64,000 bases of DNA, taken from Hortaea werneckii (taxonomy: Eukaryota > Ascomycota > Dothideomycetes > Mycosphaerellales > Teratosphaeriaceae). This document shows, piece after piece, positions 28,314-37,900 of the stretch; within the stretch, counting starts at the first letter, position 1; every line of letters begins with the position of its first letter. The stretch is from contig JBAOKB010000117.1 in assembly GCA_037044905.1 (NCBI GenBank), positions 120,145 to 184,144 of the forward strand, given 5' to 3'. The notes under the pieces were generated by a model. It saw only the letters and a program-made list of their open reading frames with translations, was not told the origin of the DNA and did not search any database. The translations under genes were made by a program, and so were the position numbers.

Positions 28314-30776
28314 ATGATGGCTGCGCCATCGGATTTTGCGTCCCTTCAATCCTCCATTCAATCCGCCCTCGTCCAAACCACCCGGACCTCTTCACAGCTC
28401 GCAGCCGAAGATCTTTCTTTCCACCGATCCCTTTCCTCCAGTCTGGGCAGCAATCTTGACAGACAGAATGCGAGGCTTCTCTCTATTGCGGACCGTCTTC
28501 TCGGCTCTGCGACTGCCGATCCGGCTGCGACGAGTGTACGTTCCTCTTCCACTGCGCCACGCCTCAGCGATATCGAAGCCGTGGAAGGCAACTGGAGGGC
28601 GGTGGTTGACGTGGTCGATAGCCTGCTCGAGCGCGCAGACACTGCGCTGGATGAATTCACTGGTGCTGTAAAGAGGCTGAGTCCGGGCGCGGAGGCGAAG
28701 GCGGGCGAGAAGGAGGCGTCTTTGAAGGGATTGAAAGGCACAGGAAAGATCAGCGCAAGTCTGAGGGGGAGGGAAATTGAGAAGCCGCAGCTGAGTTTCG
28801 ATCATGTGCCTCAGAACGATGAGACGGGAAAGTTCGCGCCGCTGTTAATGGAAAAGCCGCATGCCATGGTGCCGTTCAATGGGTCTTTCGAAAGCGGAAA
28901 GCATCCATATCAGGCCGAAATTGAACAGTACACTTACCCGGCTTCTATGTATACTTTTGCGGAGCCGACCATGTACCACCCATTCGAGTCAACTACCGCG
29001 GTCATGGTTGACACCGAAGAAGCTGTGGATACGATGCTGGAAGAGCTCAAGCAAGCCAAGGAAATTGCCATCGACCTAGAGCACCACGATCACCGTTCAT
29101 ACATTGGAATTGTCTCTCTCATGCAAATCAGCACCCGCGACAAGGACTGGATAGTCGACACCCTCAGGCCTTGGCGCCGCAAGCTTCAATGCTTGAACCA
29201 CGTCTTCGCCGACCCGTCTATCATCAAGATTCTTCACGGCGCGTTCATGGATGTCATGTGGCTCCAACGCGACTTGGGACTGTATCTTGTTGGACTGTTC
29301 GACACCCATTACGCTTGTCGCGCTCTAGGCTACCCAGGTGGCTCCTACGCGTACCTACTTAAACGCTTTTGCAATGTTGATGCCCAGAAGCAATATCAGC
29401 TTGCAGACTGGCGTATCCGTCCTTTACCACAGGAGCTTTTCGACTACGCTCGCAGTGACACCCATTACCTACTCTACATCTTCGACCACCTCCGAAACGA
29501 ACTCATCACAAAGTCCAACTTCTCGAAACCCAATCACGAAGGCGACAAAATCTACGATGTACTCACCCGCTCTTCGGAAACCGCGCTGCAGGTCTATGAA
29601 CATCCAGTCTATGACACCGAGCTCGGACAGGGCCCAGGAGGATGGTATAAGCTCCTTGCCCGCACGCCTGCTCTCCTCTCCAAAGAGCAATTTGCGATAT
29701 TCCGCGCTGTACACAAGTGGCGGGATGATGTCGCCCGTGCGCAAGACGATTCCGTGCATTATGTCATGCCCAACCACCAAATCTTTTCGATCGCCAAGGC
29801 AATGCCTACTACGCGCGCGGAATTGCTTGGTGTTGCACAACCTGGCACTCAGACCGTACGCTTACGCGCCGACGAGTTAGTGAGTGTCATCGTTCGAGCG
29901 AAGGAGGAAGGCAAGAACGGCCCGGAGATGGTTGAAGTCATGTCTAAAGTGGAACCGCAATTCCCTCGGAAGCCGGCGCAGAGGCAAGAGCAGAACCATT
30001 CTGTTGCTGCTTTCTTGCCACAGCGCCAGCAGCCGGGTACAGCTAGCGGCGGGCCTCTTGTGGCAGCGAACCCTCGGGCGTTACGGAGCGACCAAAGTTC
30101 GTTCTGGGGCCCGGCATTCAGCCCGCCATCGCAGAAACCCGGCGCTGAGCAGAGGCGAGCAATGGCAACTGCTAATATCGACCTATCAGTTCCACTCCCA
30201 CCGTTGACTGCAGAGGTCTTTGCGGACCCCGCAGAGGCGGTAGCCACGCCCGTGAAGAGCTCAGAGCCAGCGACTCCTGCAGCATCAACGCCCGCCGACA
30301 CGCCCAAGACTGAAGATCAAGACGACGACGTTTTTGTGCTCAAACAGCTCGGCGGCGGAAAGAAGCGAAAGCGACAACAACCCCCTGCCTTCGAGCAAGA
30401 AAAAGAAAAAGCCCTCGACGGACTAGCGCAGGGGAACGACGAAGTCGCACTCCCTTCCGCCGAAGAAGAAGCAAACCAGCAACAAACGAAAGCCGAACGC
30501 AAACGTGCGAAGAAAGAAGCAAAGAAAGCCAAGAAGACAGCTGACGGTGTCGTCGGTCCTAACGGTACCACCGATGGCATGGACAACAACGACGACGACG
30601 TACCCTTCGACTATAATTCCGCGCCTAGTATGTTGAATCCGCCTAGGGAGAGCAAGGCGGACCGCAAGAAGCGCGAGAAGAAGCAGGTGGATCCGTATAA
30701 GAAGGCGATGGATGCGCCGAAGGGGTTGGGTAGGAATCAGAAGGAGAGGGCGGGGAGGACGATGACTTATAGATAA
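28314..30776 (+). CDS. RRP6: Exosome 3'-5' exoribonuclease Rrp6 (EXOSC10)
   Basis: Intronless, 820 residues from the first ATG at 28314; another ATG follows three bases later. Rrp6 is the nuclear catalytic subunit of the RNA exosome that trims rRNA and snoRNA and degrades aberrant transcripts. The N-terminal PMC2NT domain (about 5-100) would bind the cofactor Rrp47. The DEDD-Y nuclease domain (about 240-430) shows IAIDLEHHDH, ILHGAFMDVMWLQRDLG with the second Asp, and YARSDTHYLL with the final Asp and Tyr. An HRDC domain follows at about 455-535 (LLSKEQFAIFRAVHKWRDD). The C-terminal 250 residues are Lys/Glu-rich, with nuclear-localisation-like KKRKRQQ and KRAKKEAKKAKK stretches. Confidence 0.95.
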   Translation: MMAAPSDFASLQSSIQSALVQTTRTSSQLAAEDLSFHRSLSSSLGSNLDRQNARLLSIADRLLGSATADPAATSVRSSSTAPRLSDIEAVEGNWRAVVDVVDSLLERADTALDEFTGAVKRLSPGAEAKAGEKEASLKGLKGTGKISASLRGREIEKPQLSFDHVPQNDETGKFAPLLMEKPHAMVPFNGSFESGKHPYQAEIEQYTYPASMYTFAEPTMYHPFESTTAVMVDTEEAVDTMLEELKQAKEIAIDLEHHDHRSYIGIVSLMQISTRDKDWIVDTLRPWRRKLQCLNHVFADPSIIKILHGAFMDVMWLQRDLGLYLVGLFDTHYACRALGYPGGSYAYLLKRFCNVDAQKQYQLADWRIRPLPQELFDYARSDTHYLLYIFDHLRNELITKSNFSKPNHEGDKIYDVLTRSSETALQVYEHPVYDTELGQGPGGWYKLLARTPALLSKEQFAIFRAVHKWRDDVARAQDDSVHYVMPNHQIFSIAKAMPTTRAELLGVAQPGTQTVRLRADELVSVIVRAKEEGKNGPEMVEVMSKVEPQFPRKPAQRQEQNHSVAAFLPQRQQPGTASGGPLVAANPRALRSDQSSFWGPAFSPPSQKPGAEQRRAMATANIDLSVPLPPLTAEVFADPAEAVATPVKSSEPATPAASTPADTPKTEDQDDDVFVLKQLGGGKKRKRQQPPAFEQEKEKALDGLAQGNDEVALPSAEEEANQQQTKAERKRAKKEAKKAKKTADGVVGPNGTTDGMDNNDDDVPFDYNSAPSMLNPPRESKADRKKREKKQVDPYKKAMDAPKGLGRNQKERAGRTMTYR

Positions 30777-31007
30777 CTTGACGGCATGGGTGTAGTTATT
30801 AAGCTTGTATATATGAGCGGCTGGAGGCTAGACCATCAATTTTTGTACCTACTCCCGGATTTTGGTGCAGTGTTGAAGTTGCCTTTGACCAGTCCCGAGG
30901 TTGCACGACAATTCCTTGATTACGTAATGCAAGCGTTCGCTCTTCTGTGAGTCGGGTCCACTCGATGTAGCTACTCTTGCACTCGATTTCTGCGCACACC
31001 TCAGTTC

Positions 31008-31964
31008 TCATTGCGCCTCTCCGATCTGAGCCTTCCATAACTTCCTTCTCGGGACCAGGAGCTTTTCCTCCGCTATGCCCTGCTGGAGCACATGCGAGCC
31101 GAACCCCCCATCCATGTCATCACACAGGTCAAAGGCACCTCCTTGCCAGACCCCGATGGCGCGTCCGTGAACAGTGCGGTCGGCACAGAGTCGTGTGGCG
31201 GCTGCAGCGACGTCTGCTACTTCTCCGAATTTAACCCCAAGACTTTCTAAGAGAGCTACGCGAGGCGCTGTGAGTGGCGTCTTGACGTAGTATGGAGCGA
31301 TCAAATTCACGCGGAACGGCAAGTCTTCCACCTCTGTTGCGTCCAGGAGACTTTTGAAGAGCCCTCGCACCCCCCATTTTGATGCGGAGTAGTCGCAGTG
31401 GAGCGGGATGGCAGTATATGCGGAGAGGCTTCCCATTAACGTGATCGACTTATTGGCTTGCTCTGGATGCTCGTGTAGGCCCATGCCATATTTGATGGCA
31501 GCCTGCGTGAGGTATGTGTTTCCCAAGACGCTGACTTGTTCACTAAGCGTGCTCGGCGCCTTCGGGAGCTCATCGTGGCTGAGGAATTCCGCCGGACTGA
31601 TTGGAGTAGGGTCGAATCCTTCGCTAGGCACTCCCGCAATACCAAAGACGTGGTCGATCGTGCCAACCTGGTGTTCTTGCTGCAGCCACCTCAGAGCAGT
31701 CCGGAAGAGGCCTACGACAGAAGCCCAGGAGGTCATATCTACCTGCACAAACTTCGCTTTTCGGCCTTCAGCTACAAGCTTTCTTTCGACCTGTAGCCCA
31801 TTTTCCTCGTTCACATCAGCAATGATCACTGCAATGTCTTGTGTGGCTCTGAAAAGGGACGCGACGATGGCTTCGCCGAAGCCTGATGCCCCGCCGGTCA
31901 CCAGCATCGTACTGCCTTGCAAAGAACGTCCGGCATCGTCGGTACGTAGGTCAAAGCTGTTCAT
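31008..31964 (-). CDS. Short-chain dehydrogenase/reductase
   Basis: Intronless, 318 residues. The Rossmann cofactor motif TGGASGFG sits at 23-30, with Asp50 at the end of the second strand, favouring NAD over NADP. The catalytic Tyr192 and Lys196 are in YSASK, with Ser179 (MGSLSAY) as the likely third residue. The sequence resembles fungal 15-hydroxyprostaglandin dehydrogenase-like SDRs, a label based on similarity rather than substrate. It converges with RRP6 and is divergent from the P450 gene, with 826 bp between their start codons, so oxidation of a common substrate is possible. Confidence 0.9.
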   Translation of the reverse strand: MNSFDLRTDDAGRSLQGSTMLVTGGASGFGEAIVASLFRATQDIAVIIADVNEENGLQVERKLVAEGRKAKFVQVDMTSWASVVGLFRTALRWLQQEHQVGTIDHVFGIAGVPSEGFDPTPISPAEFLSHDELPKAPSTLSEQVSVLGNTYLTQAAIKYGMGLHEHPEQANKSITLMGSLSAYTAIPLHCDYSASKWGVRGLFKSLLDATEVEDLPFRVNLIAPYYVKTPLTAPRVALLESLGVKFGEVADVAAAATRLCADRTVHGRAIGVWQGGAFDLCDDMDGGFGSHVLQQGIAEEKLLVPRRKLWKAQIGEAQ

Positions 31965-32790
31965 TGGCCTTGATAGTGGATTTCTTGACTACTAGCTGAA
32001 TGTTGGAAGAGAGCTTCCGCTTGTCACAAAGGTTGCGTCGTCGAGTGAGGAGTGCCCAGGATTCCACACCAATTCTTTGAACATCAATCCTACCAGTCGA
32101 CGTGATGACCTTAGTTATTTGACGGTCAACACGTCACACGTTGTCTTCAAGACGACGATCGGCACTTTTCAAGGAGCTGACTCGGTGTAGTGGGTGCGAG
32201 GGCCATTATTCAACAGATTTCTGGACGTCTGTGCCGTGCGGACAAGGTACACCGAAGTTTTACGCGTTGACCGACCGGTATACAACTACCTTTTGCGGTA
32301 ATCCCACTGACAATGAATGCTCCAATGCCAAGATTAGATTAATCGCAATTGCCGAATTCGGCTAGCGCCATCTCACCTGCGTGAAACACGGCCAGAACGA
32401 TTTAACGTCACTTGTTATGGCTTCGATTGGGCCTTGCAAAAATGACTGTCGCTCTACTGTGGGCTTGCAGTAGATCACTTCTCAATCCGCATGAAGTGAT
32501 AAGCTCATTCCGGCCAACGCAACGCCCACATGAAAAGCCTCAGATCAGCCATTTGAGACCCGATGCAATCAAGCGCAATAATGGAACCGACCAACGTATC
32601 AGTGCCTTTCTACTCAACCTGATCTTACGCATGTGAATGTGTCCCTCGATCTCAACGTTCGCATTCGTCGAAGGCGGCGCGCTCTGTTGCCTTGGATTTA
32701 ACCATGGAGCCTTCGCCGTCCTCTAGGTTGGTTGATCTGTCCAATCCTCTCGTGTCTCATTTTCCCTTTTAGTCAGAGTGAAACACGAAG
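31965..32790. promoter_or_regulatory. Divergent promoter region, SDR and P450
   Basis: An 826 bp region between divergent SDR and cytochrome P450 genes. No coding frame looks real. I could not identify specific operator sites. Confidence 0.45.
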
Positions 32791-34683
32791 ATGATCTTGA
32801 GCATCTCAGAACGGCCGACATGGCCGTTGGTGGTTATTGCGCTTCTGGCTGCAGCGATCTACGTGAGTGTCGCCTAAGCTGACAGGCGAGGGTGTTGCGC
32901 TGATTACAACCGTGGTATAGTTAAGCGCAATCTGCATATATCGCGTCTTCTTCCATCCTTTAAGCAAGTATCCAGGACCATGGCTTGCTGCTGTTTCGCA
33001 GTGTTACATGTTGTACTATGCCTGGCGAGGAGATCTTCATCTGCAGCAGCAAGCGTGGCATGCTAAATACGGTAGTGCCTTTTCAGTCACCCTTTATATA
33101 GAAGCCTAGACTGACGTTTCACAGGTGATATCGTTCGCGACGGACCTAATTCTATCACTTTCAACTCAGTCTCAGCCAATCAAACGATACATGCCGTGCG
33201 GGCCAACACAATCAAGACGCCTGGCTATGATGCCTTCAGCGCAAGCCGCTCTATGTCAAATACCATAAGCGCTCTCGACAAAGGTACTCCTGCCTTCAAA
33301 CGCCGCGTGCAAGGCCAAGTGCTTTCGGAGCCTGCTCTCAAAGCTGTCGAGGACCGAATGCTTCAACAGGTGCAGAACTTTATAGACTACATTGATGGCC
33401 CGGAGGACCGTGTCAATAGTGCCCATGGCCATGGCGATTGGGTGCAACGCAATGTGTCTGATGTGTGCAAATATCTGACCTACAATGTCTTGACGGACCT
33501 GTGCTATGGGCAGAGTTTGAATCTGTTCCATTCACCAACCATGAGATGGTTGCCCAAAGCCGTTATCCCGTATTCGCGAATGATTGTCATGGTAACCTAC
33601 CCGTTCTGCACGCCGCTGACGGAAAGATGATGATGGGCTGATCCATGTCACATAGGATCTCGCTGCACCTATCCTCTACCTGAAAAGGTGGGACAGGCTG
33701 CTCTTCACTCCGTACTTGAAGGAAATCTATCGGTTAGGGGAGTGGGTAAAGGAGTCTCACGCCGCACGGCTTGCACTGGGCAAAGAGGCCAAGAGGAATG
33801 ATTTCTTTTCTAGCTTGTCCAAGGCAGTAGACCCCAAGACCGGCGAGGAGCTGTCGGAGAAGGAATTCTGGCTCGAACTATTGATGCTGCTCGTTGCGGG
33901 GTCTGACACGACATCTGTTGCGCTCAACGCCGTGATATACCATCTAGTTCACAACCGCGACTCCTTGCATATGGCTACTAAGGAGGTCCGGAGCCAGTTC
34001 GAGACGGTGGACGAAATCCGTACGGGGCCAAAGTTGAGCGACTGCCGGTTTCTCCTCTCCTGCATCGAAGAGTCCATGCGGCTTTCTCCACCAGTCGTTC
34101 ATGGACCACCACGACTAGTCCAAGCAGGCGGAATCGTCGTCGATGGGGAATATTTTGCAGAGGGGACCGTCGTGTCGACACCGACCTACACGCTTCATCG
34201 AAGCAGAAAGAATTTCGATGCGCCCGATGACTTCAAGCCCGAGAGGTGGATGACAGAAGGGGAAGAGCTCAAGCGAGCCCGGCAGGCTTACCAGCCAGTG
34301 AGTCCATCTATCATGTGTTGAACTGCTTGCATCACCAAAGTGCTGACACGAGGTTGCAGTTCCACGTCGGAGCCTATTCTTGGTATGTTCCCCAAACAGT
34401 TGGCTCGGCTTCATGCGCTTCTAACTGACGTTCCAAATTCTCCAGTGTCGGCTGGCGTCTGGCAATGATGGAGCTCCAGGTTTCCCTGGCAAGATTGCTC
34501 TTCACATACGATTTACGTTTGCCACCTAACGCCTCTTGTTGCAACAAGGCTCCTCGGGGAGAGCAATGTCAGCTTGAGATGAAGGGCTGGATGACTTCGC
34601 ATGTGGTTGGACCGCAGGTACGGTTCAGACGACGGTCAACCCACGAGGATAACGGGGATACGAATGCTCAAAGTATACGATAG
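32791..34683 (+). CDS. Cytochrome P450 monooxygenase
   Basis: Six exons, 32791-32862, 32921-33071, 33125-33591, 33656-34297, 34360-34382 and 34446-34683, encode 530 residues with all phases consistent. Residues 8-24 are a membrane anchor (LVVIALLAAAIY), followed by a HPLSKYPGPW hinge, so it is an ER-membrane enzyme. The I-helix motif AGSDTT is at 311-316, the ExxR motif is Glu369-Arg372, and FKPERW follows. The haem-binding loop reads FHVGAYSCVG with Cys452 as ligand; Tyr450 replaces the usual Arg/His. The 23-base exon 5 encodes most of this loop and splits the Cys codon. The anchor and hinge resemble fungal P450s of secondary metabolism (CYP58/CYP65-like layout); substrate unknown. Nearby SDR is divergent. 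Confidence 0.9.
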
Positions 34684-34998
34684 CTGTCAAAGATGATAGA
34701 TGATAGACGATGGAAAAATAGAAGGTATGGATGATCAAGGATGGATTAGATCGCACCTTAAAAAGCACAGCTACTCCTTCTCAGCCGGCACCATGACTTT
34801 GTGCCGAACTTTTCCAACCTCCTCCACCAACTCTCAACTTCCGCTATCCAAACATCCACATACTGCAGCAAGACCAAAAGGAGGGGGTATCAACGAAAAA
34901 GAAGCAACCGAACAAATTCTCTCCAATCCAAACACCCCAGAACCCAAAGGTATCCCGAAAACCAGATTCAGCAAGCCCCAAGCGACCTTTGTTCTTTG
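34684..34998. other. Convergent intergenic interval, no gene seen
   Basis: A 315 bp spacer between the 3' ends of the P450 and BCK1 genes. It has a short GATAGATGATAGACGATGG-like run near 34698-34714 and nothing else recognisable. Confidence 0.5.
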
Positions 34999-37900
34999 TT
35001 AAAAGGCCCCTCGGATCTTCGCATACAGCTCCGTATCCAGGAAATTATAATTCGGATCGAAGATGCAAAAGGGCGCGCGCAGTAAAGTCTCCGCCGTAGG
35101 ACGTTCGCCGGGATCACTATTATCAAATGTCAGTTCAAAAACCATCCAACAACACCCCTGCACGCCACAAGTAGATTAAGCCTTTTCCCGGGAGGGGGGA
35201 AGAAAGGTGTGAAACTCACATCGTAAAACAATCATACATAAAGCTCAACGCGGCGGGGCCGACAACGGTACTAACATCGTCGGGGATAGGAGGGGCCTGG
35301 TTCAGACTACCGAGCTTATAAATCGCGCCGATAGCTTCTTCTTTGCTCCAAGGGCGACGACCGGCGAACATCTCCAGGACCACGCAGCCGAGGGACCAGA
35401 TATCGACTTTGGCGCTGTAGCCCTGGCTCATAGCGGCCGTGGCGTCGAGGCTGCCGGGGGGGACGTTTAAAGCCTGAGACTGGGCGCGGATGACTTCGGG
35501 CGCCATCCAGAAGACGGAGCCTTGCATGCTGTTGGTGATGTCGTTGTTGTAAGGGTTGGCGGAGCGCTTGGAGATGCCGAAGTCGGAGATCTTGCAGGTG
35601 CCGTCGAGGTCGAGGAGGATGTTGTCGGCTTTCATGTCGCGGTGCAGGATGCCTTCGCTGTGGAGGTAGGCGAGGCCGTTGAGCGTCTGGCGCGTCAGGG
35701 AGGAGACGACGGGTTCTTCGAACTTGCCGTGTTTGCGGAGACAGGAGCCGACGCTGCCACCGGAGATGTACTCCAGGAAGATGCTGATGCTGAATTCTTT
35801 GCGCTCGCAGCCGAGGTACTGCACGATGTTGACGTGGTCGAGATGTTGCATGGTGTCGATTTCCACGTCAAGGGCTTTGACCATCTCTCGGATTTTCCCG
35901 GGGTCAATGTTGGGTGCTTTGGGATTGACCTCGACTTGCTTGACGGCTAGAAGCTCGCCGGTCGTTGTGTTCATACCGAGATATACCCTGCCGAACGTGC
36001 CTTTGCCGATAAGCTGACCACGCATCCACTTGAACGTCGGCTGGCGCTCGGGCTGCTTATTGACATGCTGAATATTACCAGGCGGGATTTGATCCTGGGG
36101 GATGGTATCAAGATTGGTAATAAGCCTACTGCCGCGCGAGGGCTTCACTTGCTCGATCCGAGCGCCGAACATCTTGGTGCTCTTGCGACGCACGATTCCA
36201 TTCGCCGCATCCTGCCTAAGGGTACTGACACGGTTGAGGAGAGCATTGTGCACCGGATCTGCTCCACTGGGTACCCGGCTCGAGCCAAAGGACGATGTCG
36301 ACGCATGATGCTGATGCTGTTGCTGCTGCTGTGCCATGTTATAGTTGCTTTTCACCACATCTCGGATACTCTTAGTACGCCCCAAGCCACCTGCCTTCCG
36401 CATGCTGCGCTGCGCAACAGAATTATGACCTTCGTTTCTCTTCAGCGTAGCCTCCTCGCCAGAAGCGGCACGATCGGACTCGTTCTCGCTAGAAAGCGGC
36501 GTGACACTGCGACTGTGCAGACTAGACGAAGACGCTTTATTGTTGAGTGTCGCCTTTTCAGTAGCCCCAGCAACACCGTCATTGCCCTCTTCGCCCTCGC
36601 CCATCGGCTGGTCAAGATCCACATTCGGGAAGAAAGCATCAAGATGCTCCACGATGCCTTCAGCAGGAGGTCGATTAGCCCACATGTCACTTGCGAAACT
36701 CTCCCGTCTTCCGAAGCGATTGAAATCGTCCGGCGAGTCCGTTGACCACTGGTTCGAGGAAGCCGATTCAGGCGCATACCGAGCAATGTCTGGCATGTGA
36801 CTAGCGCTCTCGTCGACTGTCTCGCCGCCACCGAGCTGATCAAGCGATGGGAATTTGGGTGAATCGAACTTGACATTGCTCCTGCTCGTTCGGACCTTAA
36901 GCTCAGGTCTACTTGGCGAGCTGCCGGCGGGGGAGGAAGCAGATCGTAGACCAAGAGCATTTGCGTTGGCTGGCGTAGGCGTTGAAGATTTGCTTGGGGA
37001 CTTGGGAGGTCTGAGCGGGATAGCAAACAAACCATCATCCGAATCGTCATCCTCGTCCTCCTCCTGCACCATGGCCGGACTTTGTGAGAAAGTCACTTCC
37101 CGTTCCGGCAAGTCAAAAGTAGGTCCGCGCTTGCTTTGCATTCTACTGAGCTGACCACTAGGCGCTTGAGAAGAGTGCGGGCTGGAGTTTGGACTCTGGT
37201 CCCTGCCTTGGCTCTTAAGCTTATTGACAGCAGGGTTCCATGGCGTCCGCAGCGAGAGGTACGGACGTTGATTCGCCCTTAACGTATCCTCGTCATCTTC
37301 ACCCTCCACTTCCTTTTCAAAGGCCGGCATATTAGAAGCTTTCATACTGTTCTGAAGATTGCTTGACGTCCCCGGAGCGCTAGAAGGTGTACCGAGACCC
37401 ACACCGGCAGCGGCTCTACCTGCGCCTGCGAGCGCAGCACCAATACCCCGGCTAGGCGGACGCCTGATTGCTTCTTCTTCCGCGATGGATCCAGATGAGC
37501 TGCGTTTCCAAGGTTCTTCCTTCCTGTTTGGCCAGCTCGTCCGCGGATCCGGCCCCTTTCTCGTTAGACTGTTCGCCTTCACCAGCGTCGAGGTAGGCTC
37601 AGGCACGGGGGGTGGTCTCCTCATGGGCACCAATCCATCTGATCTCCTTTCACCAGAGTCACCACTTCCGCTGGATACAGGCCTAGCGTCTGCGTACGAA
37701 GTGCCCTTGACATTGTCAAAATCGTGGAAGCGTCTACCGTTGGGATCGCCACTCATTCGATTCCTTCTCTGTTCAAGATAAGCCTTCTGCTTCCGCTCAG
37801 TCTCCTTCCTATGCTCTTCAGCCTTGGCTTCAAGCAAAGCCAGACGCTCGTTCTCTGGAAGGCTTTGGAAGTCTTGCTGAAGCGCATTCTCCTGGAGATG

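Noticed and set aside
35522..36745. Plus-strand frames of 142 and 226 codons
   Set aside because: They lie antisense to the Bck1 kinase domain and have no independent support.
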